Positions 17,739 through 27,184 of a stretch of DNA of 64,000 bases are shown here, one piece after another. The notes beneath the pieces were generated by a model. That model was not told where the DNA came from and made no database searches. It saw only the letters and a list, made by a program, of their open reading frames with translations. Both the position numbers and the translations under genes were made by a program. Origin of the DNA: CBDCGJ01 sp965238305 (GTDB lineage: Bacteria > Pseudomonadota > Alphaproteobacteria > GCA-2731375); contig CBDEHK010000001.1 of assembly GCA_965238305.1 (NCBI GenBank), positions 2,480,001 to 2,544,000 of the forward strand. The letters run 5' to 3'. Each line of letters begins with the position of its first letter. Position 1 is the stretch's first letter.

Positions 17739-17815
17739 TGGTGGGCGTACCAAGATTCGAACTTGGGACCTCTGCGATGTGAACACAGCGCTCTAACCAA
17801 CTGAGCTATACGCCC
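17739..17815 (-). tRNA. tRNA-Val (anticodon CAC)
   Basis: On the minus strand the gene starts GGGCGTA and ends with the paired TACGCCC, discriminator A and an encoded CCA. The D arm is GCTC-AGTTGGTTA-GAGC, the anticodon arm CTGTG-TTCACAT-CGCAG with anticodon CAC (codon GUG), and the T arm CCAAG-TTCGAAT-CTTGG. All stems close with one G-U pair. It lies between adenine deaminase and phosphoglycolate phosphatase. Confidence 0.96.
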
Positions 17816-17871
17816 CTGGGGGGTATGACCGGGGGATCGTGGGCTGGCAATATGCCAAGCCGGGTTGGCTG

Positions 17872-18567
17872 TCAAGAAAGCTTTGCGATGGCGCCCGGTA
17901 ATTCGTCAAAATGATCGATCGTGATATCGGCCCCCAATTCACGGGCCGGAGTGGTCGTATAACCGAAGCTGACGGCGATCACCGGCAGTCGCGCCGCTTT
18001 CGCCGCGTTCACATCATTGGCGCTGTCGCCAATCATCAGGGCGCGGTCGGCGGTCACATTGATCGACTGCAAGGTCCCATGGATATGGCCCGGGTTCGGT
18101 TTACGCACCGGCAAACTGTCGCTGCCGACGACAGCGCCGAAAAAGTGGTCGATCTTTAATTCGGCCAACAATTGCCGGCTCAGTGCTTCCGGTTTGTTGG
18201 TGCAGACAGCCAGCGCCATGCCGGCCTGATCTAATTGTTCCAGGATCGGCAGCAGGCTGGGAAAGACAGTGCTTTCCCGCGCGATATTTTGCCCGTAATA
18301 AGCAACAAGCTGATCGAACAAAGGTTCTATCGCTGTCTCGACTTGGTGATGCGCCAGACTACGGCTCAACAAAACCCGCGCGCCATCACCGATCAGGTCC
18401 TTTACATCGGCCAAGTTCATTGGTGTCAGTCCAAGGGTGTCAAGGACATGATTAAGGGCGCCGCAAAGATCGGGTGCGGTATCGACCAGGGTGCCATCCA
18501 AATCAAACAGGATGCCATCGAACCGGTTGCGGATTTTTTTCAGATCTATTTCCATGGCGCGCAACAT
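17872..18567 (-). CDS. gph: Phosphoglycolate phosphatase (HAD family)
   Basis: A 231-residue HAD hydrolase that dephosphorylates 2-phosphoglycolate. The nucleophile motif is 'FDLDGTLVDTAPDL', motif II 'AVCTNKPEAL', motif III Lys in 'RKPNPGHIH' and motif IV 'MIGDSANDVNAAKAA'. The cap domain contains 'GDGARVLLSRSL', matching Gph. The ATG given has GGAA about eight bases upstream; TTG and ATG alternatives lie 8 codons before and 4 codons after. It is divergent from glmU. Confidence 0.88.
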   Translation of the reverse strand: MLRAMEIDLKKIRNRFDGILFDLDGTLVDTAPDLCGALNHVLDTLGLTPMNLADVKDLIGDGARVLLSRSLAHHQVETAIEPLFDQLVAYYGQNIARESTVFPSLLPILEQLDQAGMALAVCTNKPEALSRQLLAELKIDHFFGAVVGSDSLPVRKPNPGHIHGTLQSINVTADRALMIGDSANDVNAAKAARLPVIAVSFGYTTTPARELGADITIDHFDELPGAIAKLS

Positions 18568-18712
18568 AGTTGGCGTTCCATTCTTTCGCAAGCCGATGAA
18601 AAATTATGTAACAGATGTTGACTTGGTTGCCTGGCGGACCTGTGTCATGGTCGCCTCAATATCGCCGTGATTCTCATATCTAGTTCGCGAGTAAAAAGTG
18701 AGACGCGCCTAA

Positions 18713-20065
18713 ATGACCAATACATCCCTAGCTATTGTCATCCTTGCCGCCGGCCTGAGCACGCGGATGAAATCGGCGCGTCCGAAAGTGCTGCACCATC
18801 TGGCAGGCCGGTCAATGTTAGGCCACGTGCTGGATAGTGCGGCGGCGTTATCGCCGGCAAATGTGGTCATCGTCGCATCGCCGGAGAGCGAAGATGAGAT
18901 TGGCGCCAGCTTTCCTGAGGCAACCATTGCAGTGCAATCACCAGCCAGGGGGACAGCCGACGCGGTGTTGGCGACGCGGGCGACGCTAGAAGATTTCGCC
19001 GGTCCGATACTCGTGCTTTATGGCGACAACCCTTTGTTATTACCGGCGACGATGCGACGCATGCTGGACGCCTTGGATCAAGACACGTCCATCGTGGTCA
19101 CCGGCTTCCGCCCGGCTGACACGGCCAGTTATGGCCGCTTGCTGCTGAATGACGACGGTGGGTTGGAGCGTATCGTCGAACATCGCGACGCCAGCCCGGA
19201 TGAACGCGCGATCCGTCTCTGCAATGCCGGATTTATGGCCTTCGCACCGGGACATATGTTCGCGTTGTTGGATCAGATTGGTAACGACAACGCCAAGGGT
19301 GAATATTACCTGACCGACGCGGTTGCTGTAGCGAGAGCGGCCGGACACAATTGCCGCGCCATCGAGTGTAGTCCGGAGGAAGCCATCGGTGTCGACAGCC
19401 GGGAACGGTTGGCGGCGGCGGAAATAGCCATGCAAGGTCGCTTGCGTCATCAGGTCCAGGATAATGGTGCGACCTTGGTTGATCCATCCACCACCTGGCT
19501 AAGTCACGATACCCAATTCGGACAGGATGTCTTAGTTGAACCATCGGTGTTTTTTGGCCCCGGCGTCACCGTCGATGATGGTGTTACCATCAAAGCCTTC
19601 AGCCATTTAGAAGGCTGCCAGATTGCTTCCGGTGCCGTGATCGGCCCTCACGCCCGTATTCGCCCTGGCAGCGTGATCGCCGAGGATGCCCGTATCGGTA
19701 ATTTTGTTGAAGTGAAGAATGCCAATATAGAAACGGGCGCAAAGGCCAATCACTTAAGCTATATCGGCGATGCGCGCATTGGGGCCGGCGCAAATATCGG
19801 TGCCGGTACGATTACCTGCAACTATGACGGCTTCTTGAAGTCACATACGGATATCGGCGCCGGCGCTTTCATCGGCTCCAATTCCGCTCTGGTGGCGCCC
19901 GTGAAAATCGGCGATGGCGCCATTATTGGGGCCGGCAGCACGATTACGCGAAACGTGGCGGCGGATAGTATTGCGACAGAACGGGCCGATCAAAATGAAC
20001 GCCACGGCCTGGCGCGGGCGTACCGCAAACGCAAACAAGCAGAAAAAGACAAAAGAAAGAAATAA
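18713..20065 (+). CDS. glmU: Bifunctional UDP-GlcNAc pyrophosphorylase / glucosamine-1-P acetyltransferase GlmU
   Basis: A 450-residue cytosolic enzyme for the last two steps to UDP-N-acetylglucosamine (peptidoglycan, LPS). The N-terminal nucleotidyltransferase has 'LAAGLSTRMKSARPKVL' and 'LYGDNPLL'. The C-terminal left-handed beta-helix has hexapeptide repeats ending in 'ITCNYDG' and 'FIGSNSALVAPVKIG', which form the acetyltransferase site. glmS starts one base after its stop, so the pathway's enzymes are cotranscribed. Confidence 0.96.
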   Translation: MTNTSLAIVILAAGLSTRMKSARPKVLHHLAGRSMLGHVLDSAAALSPANVVIVASPESEDEIGASFPEATIAVQSPARGTADAVLATRATLEDFAGPILVLYGDNPLLLPATMRRMLDALDQDTSIVVTGFRPADTASYGRLLLNDDGGLERIVEHRDASPDERAIRLCNAGFMAFAPGHMFALLDQIGNDNAKGEYYLTDAVAVARAAGHNCRAIECSPEEAIGVDSRERLAAAEIAMQGRLRHQVQDNGATLVDPSTTWLSHDTQFGQDVLVEPSVFFGPGVTVDDGVTIKAFSHLEGCQIASGAVIGPHARIRPGSVIAEDARIGNFVEVKNANIETGAKANHLSYIGDARIGAGANIGAGTITCNYDGFLKSHTDIGAGAFIGSNSALVAPVKIGDGAIIGAGSTITRNVAADSIATERADQNERHGLARAYRKRKQAEKDKRKK

Positions 20066-20066
20066 C

Positions 20067-21893
20067 ATGTGCGGTATTATTGGCATTGTCGGATCCGACG
20101 CAGGCGTCGCTGAGCATATTTTGGATGGTTTGAAGCGGCTGGAATATCGTGGCTACGATTCCGCCGGCATCGCCACCTTGATGAACGGCCATATCGATCG
20201 CCGCCGGGCCGAAGGCAAACTAATCAATCTGGCCGACCGCTTGGGCAAAGAACCATTGAAAGGTGTCATCGGCATCGGCCATACGCGTTGGGCCACCCAC
20301 GGCATCCCAAACGAAATCAACGCCCATCCCCATGCCACGGATGCCGTCGCCTTGGTTCATAACGGCATTATTGAGAATTTCCGCGAGTTGAAGGCGGAAC
20401 TAAATGATCACGGGGTCAATTTTGCCAGTGAGACCGATACCGAAGTGGTCGCCCATTTGATCACGCAATATTTGCGCCACGGTATGACCCCGATTGAGGC
20501 GGCGGGAAAAACGCTGTCTCGCCTGGAAGGGGCATTTGCCTTGGCGATCATTTTTTCGGGCGAACATAACCTGATGATTGGGGCGCGACGTGGCAGTCCG
20601 CTGGTGGTCGGCTATGGTGCGGAAGCAATGTATCTGGGCTCCGACGCCATTGCCCTGGCACCGTGGACCGATCGCATCTGTTATCTGGAGGAGGGCGATT
20701 GGGTTATCCTCAGTCGCGACGGCGCCGAACTTCGCGACCATGCAGGCACCAAGGTTGAGCGAGAGATCAAACAGACCGCCGCCGCGATGGCCGATATTTC
20801 CAAAGGTAATCACCGTCACTTCATGATGAAGGAAATCTACGAACAACCGACGGTAATTGGCGATACCATCCACAGCTATTTCAATCCCGCCGAACGCGCC
20901 ATCGATATGGGTGATTTGGATATCGATTTCGCCAATCTCGGGCGGCTTTCGATCATGGCCTGCGGTACCGCTTATTATGCCGGTGCGGTGGCAAAGTACT
21001 GGTTTGAAAGCATCGCTGGATTGCCGGTGGATATCGACATAGCCTCGGAATTTCGCTATCGCGAGACCCCGATTGATCCGAATAATATTGCTTTATTCAT
21101 TTCTCAATCCGGTGAAACCCTCGATACCTTGAGCGCCTTGAAACTGTGTAAAGAAGCGGGGCAAAAGATTGTTTCATTGGTCAATGTTCCCGAAAGTGCC
21201 ATCGCCCGGGAAAGCGATCTGGTGCTGATGACCCATGCCGGACCGGAAATTGCAGTGGCGTCGACCAAAGCAACGACCACACAATTAGCGACGCTCGCTT
21301 GTCTGGTGATTACCGCTGCCAAACAACGCGGCACAATCTCAGCGGAAAAAGAAGCGGAGCTGAGCGAGGCAATTGCCGAATTGCCGTCACGCGTAGCTGA
21401 GATTTTGAATCACGACGAACAAATTCAAGCTCTAGCGCAAGAAATGTTTCAAGCTCGTGACGTTTTGTATTTGGGACGTGGTTCGACCTATCCAATCGCC
21501 ATGGAAGGAGCGCTAAAACTGAAGGAGATTTCCTATATTCATGCAGAAGGCTATGCCGCCGGCGAGTTGAAACATGGCCCGATCGCTCTGGTCGCCGACG
21601 ATGTGCCAGTGGTGGTCTTAGCGCCGGCGGACAAAATGCAGGAAAAAACCGCTTCCAATGTACAGGAAGTTGCGGCCCGAGGCGGCAAGGTGGTGTTGAT
21701 TTCCGATGCTGCTGGGATGGCGAAATGCGGCGACAAGGCCTGGCATTCGATCGAACTGCCGTCCTGTCATCCTTTTGTGGCGCCGATCCTTTATTCCGTT
21801 CCGGTGCAACTGCTGGCTTATCATATCGCTGTCCTGAAAGGCACAGACATCGATCAACCTCGAAATCTCGCCAAGTCGGTCACTGTCGAATGA
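20067..21893 (+). CDS. glmS: Glutamine-fructose-6-phosphate aminotransferase GlmS
   Basis: A 608-residue enzyme, the usual GlmS length, making glucosamine-6-phosphate. The start is fixed by 'MCGIIGIVG': Cys2 becomes the N-terminal glutaminase nucleophile after Met removal. 'RGYDSAGIA', 'HTRWATHG' and 'NGIIENF' are glutaminase features; two SIS domains follow ('CGTAYYAG', 'SQSGETLDTL', 'GRGSTYPIA') and the protein ends 'DQPRNLAKSVTVE'. No glmS ribozyme-like sequence is possible in the one-base gap after glmU. Confidence 0.97.
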   Translation: MCGIIGIVGSDAGVAEHILDGLKRLEYRGYDSAGIATLMNGHIDRRRAEGKLINLADRLGKEPLKGVIGIGHTRWATHGIPNEINAHPHATDAVALVHNGIIENFRELKAELNDHGVNFASETDTEVVAHLITQYLRHGMTPIEAAGKTLSRLEGAFALAIIFSGEHNLMIGARRGSPLVVGYGAEAMYLGSDAIALAPWTDRICYLEEGDWVILSRDGAELRDHAGTKVEREIKQTAAAMADISKGNHRHFMMKEIYEQPTVIGDTIHSYFNPAERAIDMGDLDIDFANLGRLSIMACGTAYYAGAVAKYWFESIAGLPVDIDIASEFRYRETPIDPNNIALFISQSGETLDTLSALKLCKEAGQKIVSLVNVPESAIARESDLVLMTHAGPEIAVASTKATTTQLATLACLVITAAKQRGTISAEKEAELSEAIAELPSRVAEILNHDEQIQALAQEMFQARDVLYLGRGSTYPIAMEGALKLKEISYIHAEGYAAGELKHGPIALVADDVPVVVLAPADKMQEKTASNVQEVAARGGKVVLISDAAGMAKCGDKAWHSIELPSCHPFVAPILYSVPVQLLAYHIAVLKGTDIDQPRNLAKSVTVE

Positions 21894-22706
21894 TCATTCG
21901 TTGAGCAGTTTTTTCCCGCGCGTAATGCCGAGTGTCGTTGCCACCGTTTGCCGCAAGCGATTATCTATTCGACCAATAATTCGGCGGCAGGCTTGGTCCG
22001 GCCGGCCAAGGAAACTGGTGACGTGATAATAATCCCGTACTTCCGGTGATTGCGGCGTGAAATAATAGTTTGAGACACAGCATCTTTGTGCGTCCGCTTT
22101 GACCGGGTTGACGGAATGCCAAGATCTACGATTTGTCTCCATGACAATCAAACGATTGAAGTGAGAGACAAGCTCCGTTGGGGATTGTACGCTGTCGTCC
22201 CATAATTCCAGATTGCCGCCGTTCTGCGATGACCAATTTGGCGTGACATAATAAAGCAGGTTAAGACGGCGATAGCGCGCGCGCGTCATGTCATGGCTGT
22301 TATCGATATGGGGGTTGAGAAAATCCGCTTGCTCCATCATCGAGATCCCACCGGCATAGAGCAACGGGTCGGCTTCCAAGCCGCTGATATCAGTGATTTT
22401 TGCCACCGCGTCCACCACATTTGCCTCGTGAAACGCCATTGTGATTTCGTTAATTAAGGACGGGCTGTCTTTCATTTTTGCGAAGGTTTTCTTGCGTTCG
22501 CGAAAACTATTGCGCTGAAACCAAAGCGGCGAAGAGGTTGGGAAATCTTTGTAAATCTGTTCGCAAACGTCTTCTGGCAATAACAGATCGACAACAAAAT
22601 ACCGTGTATTTGTGCCTGCCGGCTGCACCCAATTTTGCCTTAGGCTGGACGTTTCTGCTTGCAGTTTTGCCGATATTTTGTCCGCTAGGAAGTTTCGATC
22701 ATACAT
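21894..22706 (-). CDS. 2-oxoglutarate/Fe(II)-dependent oxygenase family protein
   Basis: A 270-residue double-stranded beta-helix protein. The iron ligands can be placed at 'NPHIDNSHD' (HxD) and 'SWHSVNPV' (distal His), with the 2-oxoglutarate Arg in 'DAQRCCVSNYYF'. 'LNLLYYVTPNW' and 'GGNLELWD' match the prolyl-hydroxylase-like subgroup that acts on proteins or cell-surface sugars. An ATG (22706) is preferred to the longer TTG-type extension. Its stop abuts the glmS stop, and its start faces gabD. Substrate unknown. Confidence 0.8.
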   Translation of the reverse strand: MYDRNFLADKISAKLQAETSSLRQNWVQPAGTNTRYFVVDLLLPEDVCEQIYKDFPTSSPLWFQRNSFRERKKTFAKMKDSPSLINEITMAFHEANVVDAVAKITDISGLEADPLLYAGGISMMEQADFLNPHIDNSHDMTRARYRRLNLLYYVTPNWSSQNGGNLELWDDSVQSPTELVSHFNRLIVMETNRRSWHSVNPVKADAQRCCVSNYYFTPQSPEVRDYYHVTSFLGRPDQACRRIIGRIDNRLRQTVATTLGITRGKKLLNE

Positions 22707-22775
22707 TGGTGGCGTCTGCCTTGTGTGGCCGCTATAGTGCGGCAAATTTTGACGACTATTTATCAGGATAAGCAG

Positions 22776-24233
22776 ATGAAACTCAATGACAAGACTTTGT
22801 TCCGCACGCAAGCCTATGTGGATGGAACCTGGTGCGATGCTGACGATGGTGCCACCATCGACGTCAACAATCCGGCGACCAACGATATTCTTGGCACGGT
22901 GCCGAAAATGGGAGCGACAGAGACGCGGCGTGCGATTGAGGCCGCGAATGCAGCTTTACCGGGCTGGCGTGGCCTGACGGCGAAGGAACGGGCGGTGATC
23001 CTGCGCCGTTGGAATGATTTGATACTGGAGAATGCCCAAGATCTGGGTATTCTGATGACTAGCGAGCAGGGCAAACCACTGGCCGAAGCAGTAGGCGAAG
23101 TTGCTTACGCTGCGTCCTTCATCGAATGGTTTGCCGAAGAGGGACGGCGTATTTATGGCGATACCATTCCGGCGCATCAAAGCGACAAACGCATTGTCGT
23201 TACGAAAGAGCCAATTGGTGTCTGCGCCGCGATCACGCCGTGGAATTTTCCCGCCGCGATGCTGACCCGGAAAGCCGGACCGGCCTTGGCCGCCGGTTGC
23301 ACGATGGTCATCAAGCCGGCGTCGCAGACCCCTTATTCCGCCCTTGCATTAGCGGAACTGGCGGAACGCGCCGGCATCCCAAAAGGTGTGTTGTCGGTTG
23401 TCACCGGCGCCGCTAGCGCTATCGGCGGTGAAATCACATCCAATCCAATTGTGCGCAAACTCAGTTTCACTGGTTCGACGGAAGTAGGTAAAATCCTGAC
23501 CGCCCAATGTGCCCAGACGGTTAAAAAGGTGACCATGGAGTTGGGCGGCAATGCCCCATTTATCGTCTTTGACGACGCCGATATTGATGCCGCTGTCGAC
23601 GGCGCCATGATTTCCAAATACCGCAACACCGGGCAAACCTGTGTCTGTGCTAATCGGTTGTTGGTGCAAGCAGGCGTTTATGAAGAATTTGTTGAAAAAC
23701 TGACAGCCAAGGTCAATGCCATGAAGGTCGGCAACGGTTTGGAGGATGGAGTTACGCAAGGGCCACTCATTGACATGAATGGCATCGCCAAGGTCGAAGA
23801 ACATATTGCCGATGCCGTCGGCAAGGGCGCCCGGGTTGTGGCCGGCGGAAAACGCCATGAACTGGGCCTCAGTTTTTTTGAGCCGACCATTCTGGCCGAC
23901 GTAACACCGGACATGATGGTGGCGCGAGATGAGACTTTTGGCCCGATGGCGCCGATCTTCAAGTTCGAGACCGAGCAGCAGGCAATTCAGATGGCCAACG
24001 ATACGGAATTCGGTTTGGCCGCTTATTTCTACAGCCGGGATATCGGCCGCATTTGGCGGGTATCGGAAGGCGTTGAATACGGCATTGTCGGTATCAATTC
24101 CGGCCTTATTTCGACTGAAGTAGCCCCTTTCGGTGGCATGAAAGAAAGCGGAACCGGCCGCGAAGGTTCAAAATACGGCATTGATGACTATCTAGAGATA
24201 AAATATCTCTGCTTCGGTGAAATCAATAGCTAA
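22776..24233 (+). CDS. gabD: NAD(P)-dependent succinate-semialdehyde dehydrogenase
   Basis: A 485-residue aldehyde dehydrogenase. The cofactor and active-site segments are 'TPWNFPAAMLTRKAGPALAAG', 'FTGSTEVGK', the general-base Glu in 'TMELGGNAPFIVF', and the nucleophile in 'NTGQTCVCANR'. 'PFGGMKESGTGREGSKYG' near the C-terminus and the overall pattern fit GabD (succinate semialdehyde to succinate, GABA shunt); related semialdehydes cannot be excluded. AGGATAAGC precedes the ATG. Followed by gor after 30 bases. Confidence 0.9.
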   Translation: MKLNDKTLFRTQAYVDGTWCDADDGATIDVNNPATNDILGTVPKMGATETRRAIEAANAALPGWRGLTAKERAVILRRWNDLILENAQDLGILMTSEQGKPLAEAVGEVAYAASFIEWFAEEGRRIYGDTIPAHQSDKRIVVTKEPIGVCAAITPWNFPAAMLTRKAGPALAAGCTMVIKPASQTPYSALALAELAERAGIPKGVLSVVTGAASAIGGEITSNPIVRKLSFTGSTEVGKILTAQCAQTVKKVTMELGGNAPFIVFDDADIDAAVDGAMISKYRNTGQTCVCANRLLVQAGVYEEFVEKLTAKVNAMKVGNGLEDGVTQGPLIDMNGIAKVEEHIADAVGKGARVVAGGKRHELGLSFFEPTILADVTPDMMVARDETFGPMAPIFKFETEQQAIQMANDTEFGLAAYFYSRDIGRIWRVSEGVEYGIVGINSGLISTEVAPFGGMKESGTGREGSKYGIDDYLEIKYLCFGEINS

Positions 24234-24263
24234 TCCGGCACGACCGAGAATTTGGAGTTCTTC

Positions 24264-25643
24264 ATGAGCGACTTTGATTTTGATTTATTTGTAATCGGTG
24301 GTGGTTCGGGTGGCGTCAGGGCCGGACGCGTTGCCGCCGGATTCGGTGCCCGTGTCGGCATGGCGGAAGAATATCGTTATGGCGGCACTTGCGTTATTCG
24401 CGGCTGTGTGCCGAAAAAATTATTCGTTTTCGCCTCGCACTTTTCTGAAGATTTCGAAGACGCCGAAGCTTATGGCTGGACGGTCGGCAAAAGCAGCTTC
24501 AGCTGGTCGAAACTGGTCGCCAATAAAGACGTTGAGATTGATCGCCTGAACGGTATCTATATCCGTATGTTGGGTGGTGCCGGCGTGAAGATGTTCGATG
24601 GTCATGCCAAGTTGTTGGACAAACATACCATTCAGATCGCCGGTGGGGACACCGTGACGGCAGAGCGGATTCTCATCGCTACGGGCGGTTATGCGAGCAA
24701 ACCGGATGTTCCGGGCGCTGAACACGGCATCACCTCGAACGAAGCCTTTCATCTCGTAACCTTACCCGAACATATCACAGTCATCGGCGGCGGTTACATC
24801 GCTGTAGAATTTGCTGGCATCTTCAATGGGCTTGGCCGTCAGGTGACGCAGCTTTATCGAGGACCCGAAATCTTGCGCGGTTTCGACGATGACGTGCGTG
24901 TGCATTTGGGGCAGGAAATCCGCAAAAAAGGAATTGACCTTCGGACCAATACAAATATCACCGCCATCGAAAAGTCCGATGCTGGATATATCGCAACTTT
25001 GACCGATGGCGGCAAACTTGAAACCGGATTGGTGATGTTTGCGACCGGACGATCAGCCAACACACACGATCTCGGTCTTGAAAATGCCGATGTTGAAATG
25101 GGCCCTGGTGGTGAAATCAAAGTTGATCATTGGTCGCAATCTTCGGTGCCGAATATCTATGCCGTCGGCGATGTCACCGACCGTATCAACCTGACCCCGG
25201 TGGCGCTGATGGAAGGGCACGCCTTCGCCGATACGGTTTATGGCGACAATCCACGCAGACCGGATCACCGCGATGTCGCTTCCGCCGTTTTTAGTCAGCC
25301 AAGTATAGGGACGGTTGGTTTGACGGAAGCCCAAGCTGTGGCGGAAGGATATAAAGTTGACCTCTATAAATCTACTTTCCGACCGATGAAGCACACCTTA
25401 AGCGGACGCGATGAGCAAAGTTTCATGAAGCTGATCGTCGATCAAGATAGCGACCGGGTCCTCGGCTGCCACGTGGTAGGACCGGACGCGGCGGAAATGG
25501 TGCAGGGGATTGGCATTGCATTCAAATGCGGCGCCACGAAAAAACAGTTTGATGCGACGGTCGGTATCCACCCGACCTCAGCCGAAGAGCTGGTTACTAT
25601 GCGCACAAAATGGACCCCGCCGATTGCCGAAGCGGCGGATTGA
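24264..25643 (+). CDS. gor: Glutathione-disulfide reductase
   Basis: A 459-residue FAD flavoprotein that reduces GSSG with NADPH. 'VIGGGSGGVRAGRVAAGFG' binds FAD, 'GGTCVIRGCVPKKL' is the redox-active CxxxxC, 'VIGGGYIAVEFAGIFNGLG' binds NADPH, and 'VGIHPTSAEELVTMR' supplies the catalytic His-Glu pair. GGAG lies six bases before this ATG, so the in-frame TTG four codons upstream is unlikely. The two GSTs and grxD in the window would use its product. Confidence 0.94.
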   Translation: MSDFDFDLFVIGGGSGGVRAGRVAAGFGARVGMAEEYRYGGTCVIRGCVPKKLFVFASHFSEDFEDAEAYGWTVGKSSFSWSKLVANKDVEIDRLNGIYIRMLGGAGVKMFDGHAKLLDKHTIQIAGGDTVTAERILIATGGYASKPDVPGAEHGITSNEAFHLVTLPEHITVIGGGYIAVEFAGIFNGLGRQVTQLYRGPEILRGFDDDVRVHLGQEIRKKGIDLRTNTNITAIEKSDAGYIATLTDGGKLETGLVMFATGRSANTHDLGLENADVEMGPGGEIKVDHWSQSSVPNIYAVGDVTDRINLTPVALMEGHAFADTVYGDNPRRPDHRDVASAVFSQPSIGTVGLTEAQAVAEGYKVDLYKSTFRPMKHTLSGRDEQSFMKLIVDQDSDRVLGCHVVGPDAAEMVQGIGIAFKCGATKKQFDATVGIHPTSAEELVTMRTKWTPPIAEAAD

Positions 25644-25693
25644 GTTGGTAGTTGTGGCCTAAAATTACCATCGTTGATAAATTACTGTTTTCC

Positions 25694-25722
25694 TTGGCAA
25701 TCTGGGTGCAGTTGCGTATATA
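25694..25722 (+). promoter_or_regulatory. Probable promoter of the DAHP synthase gene
   Basis: TTGGCA at 25694-25699 and TATATA at 25717-25722 are 17 bases apart, upstream of the DAHP synthase ATG at 25755. This would give a leader of about 25 bases. Confidence 0.45.
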
Positions 25723-25754
25723 GGGGCCCTTCTAAGCCCAAGGGAAATAAGGCT

Positions 25755-27146
25755 ATGACGATGAATTGGACACCAAACAGCTGGCGCGACAAACCGGTTC
25801 TGCAGCAACCCGATTACGACGATCAAAACAAGCTGAATGCGACGATCGAAAAGCTGCAAAGCTATCCGCCGCTTGTTTTTGCTGGTGAAGCCAATCAAAT
25901 GAAAAGACAATTGGCGATGGTCGCGGAAGGCAAAGCCTTCCTACTGCAAGGCGGCGATTGCGCTGAGAGTTTTGCCGAATTCCATCCCGACAATATCCGC
26001 GACACATTCCGCGTGTTGATGCAGATGGCCGTGGTGTTGACCTATGGTGCATCATTGCCGGTGGTCAAAGTCGGCCGCATGGCCGGTCAGTTTTGCAAAC
26101 CACGATCCAGTCCAACAGAAACCCAAAATGGCGTCGAACTGCCGATTTATCGTGGCGACATGGTCAATGGCATCGAATTCGATAGCGAAGCACGCGTGCC
26201 TAATCCGGACCGATTGATTCAAGGCTACGCCCAATCGGCAGCAACGTTAAACCTGCTCCGCGCTTTTGCTCAAGGCGGCTTTGCCGACCTGCACAAGGTT
26301 CAAGGTTGGACGTTGGATTTCATCGCTGGCACGGAGCAGGCCGCAAAATACAGCGAAATGGCGGAGCGGATTTCCGATGCGTTGGCATTCATGGAAGCCT
26401 GTGGCATCACCGGTGACAAAATCGCAGAGGTTAGCCAAACTCAATTCTACACCAGTCACGAAGGGCTGTTATTGCCTTATGAAGAGGCACTGACGCGCGA
26501 GGATACGATCACCCGTGTCGGCGGTTGGTACGATACGTCGGCCCACATGATCTGGATCGGTGATCGCACCCGGCAACCCGATGGTGCCCATATCGAATTC
26601 TGCAAAGGCATCGCAAATCCCCTCGGCATAAAAGTCGGCCCCTCGATGGAAGCTGATGAATTGATCGGTTTGATCGATACATTGAATCCCGAAAACGAAG
26701 CCGGTCGCTTAACCTTGATCGCGCGGATGGGGGCGGAAAAAGTGGGCGAATATTTGCCGCCGTTGTTGCGCCGGGTCCGCGACGAAGGGCGCAAAGTCAT
26801 TTGGTCCTGCGACCCCATGCATGGCAACACTTTGACCTCTTCAACTGGATACAAAACCCGTCCGTTCGATCATATCTTGGCCGAAGTAAGAGGCTTTTTT
26901 GATGCCCATCAGGGGGAAGGCACCTATGCCGGTGGCATCCATGTTGAGATGACCGGGCAGGAAGTAACGGAATGTTTAGGGGGTGCGCAGCTGATCAGTG
27001 AAGATCAGTTAGGCTCGCGTTATCACACCCATTGCGATCCGCGCTTGAATGCGTCGCAAAGTCTGGAACTCTCTTTCCTGGTTGCGGAAATGCTTAAGAA
27101 GCAGCGGCAAGATGAGGTGACAGCGAAAGTATTAGCGACGGGCTAA
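25755..27146 (+). CDS. aroG: 3-deoxy-7-phosphoheptulonate synthase, class II
   Basis: A 463-residue class II (plant/Mycobacterium-type) DAHP synthase, first step of the shikimate pathway: phosphoenolpyruvate plus erythrose-4-phosphate. 'WTPNSWRDKP', 'LLQGGDCAESF', 'KVGRMAGQFCKPRS', 'WIGDRTRQPDGAH' and 'WSCDPMHGNT' are class II landmarks, including the metal Cys in GGDCAE and His in DPMHGN. Not related in sequence to E. coli AroF/G/H. The start at MTMNW is preceded by AAGG; an upstream ATG adds 27 unlikely residues. Confidence 0.95.
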   Translation: MTMNWTPNSWRDKPVLQQPDYDDQNKLNATIEKLQSYPPLVFAGEANQMKRQLAMVAEGKAFLLQGGDCAESFAEFHPDNIRDTFRVLMQMAVVLTYGASLPVVKVGRMAGQFCKPRSSPTETQNGVELPIYRGDMVNGIEFDSEARVPNPDRLIQGYAQSAATLNLLRAFAQGGFADLHKVQGWTLDFIAGTEQAAKYSEMAERISDALAFMEACGITGDKIAEVSQTQFYTSHEGLLLPYEEALTREDTITRVGGWYDTSAHMIWIGDRTRQPDGAHIEFCKGIANPLGIKVGPSMEADELIGLIDTLNPENEAGRLTLIARMGAEKVGEYLPPLLRRVRDEGRKVIWSCDPMHGNTLTSSTGYKTRPFDHILAEVRGFFDAHQGEGTYAGGIHVEMTGQEVTECLGGAQLISEDQLGSRYHTHCDPRLNASQSLELSFLVAEMLKKQRQDEVTAKVLATG

Positions 27147-27184
27147 CGCGTCCTTCTGTTCTTACCACGATTTGTAGGTGTCTT

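Noticed and set aside
18618..18646. TTGACT upstream of glmU as a promoter
   Set aside because: No -10 at a suitable distance.
20066..20066. Possible glmS-type ribozyme or leader upstream of glmS
   Set aside because: Only one base separates glmU and glmS; no room for a leader, and the family is not expected in this lineage.
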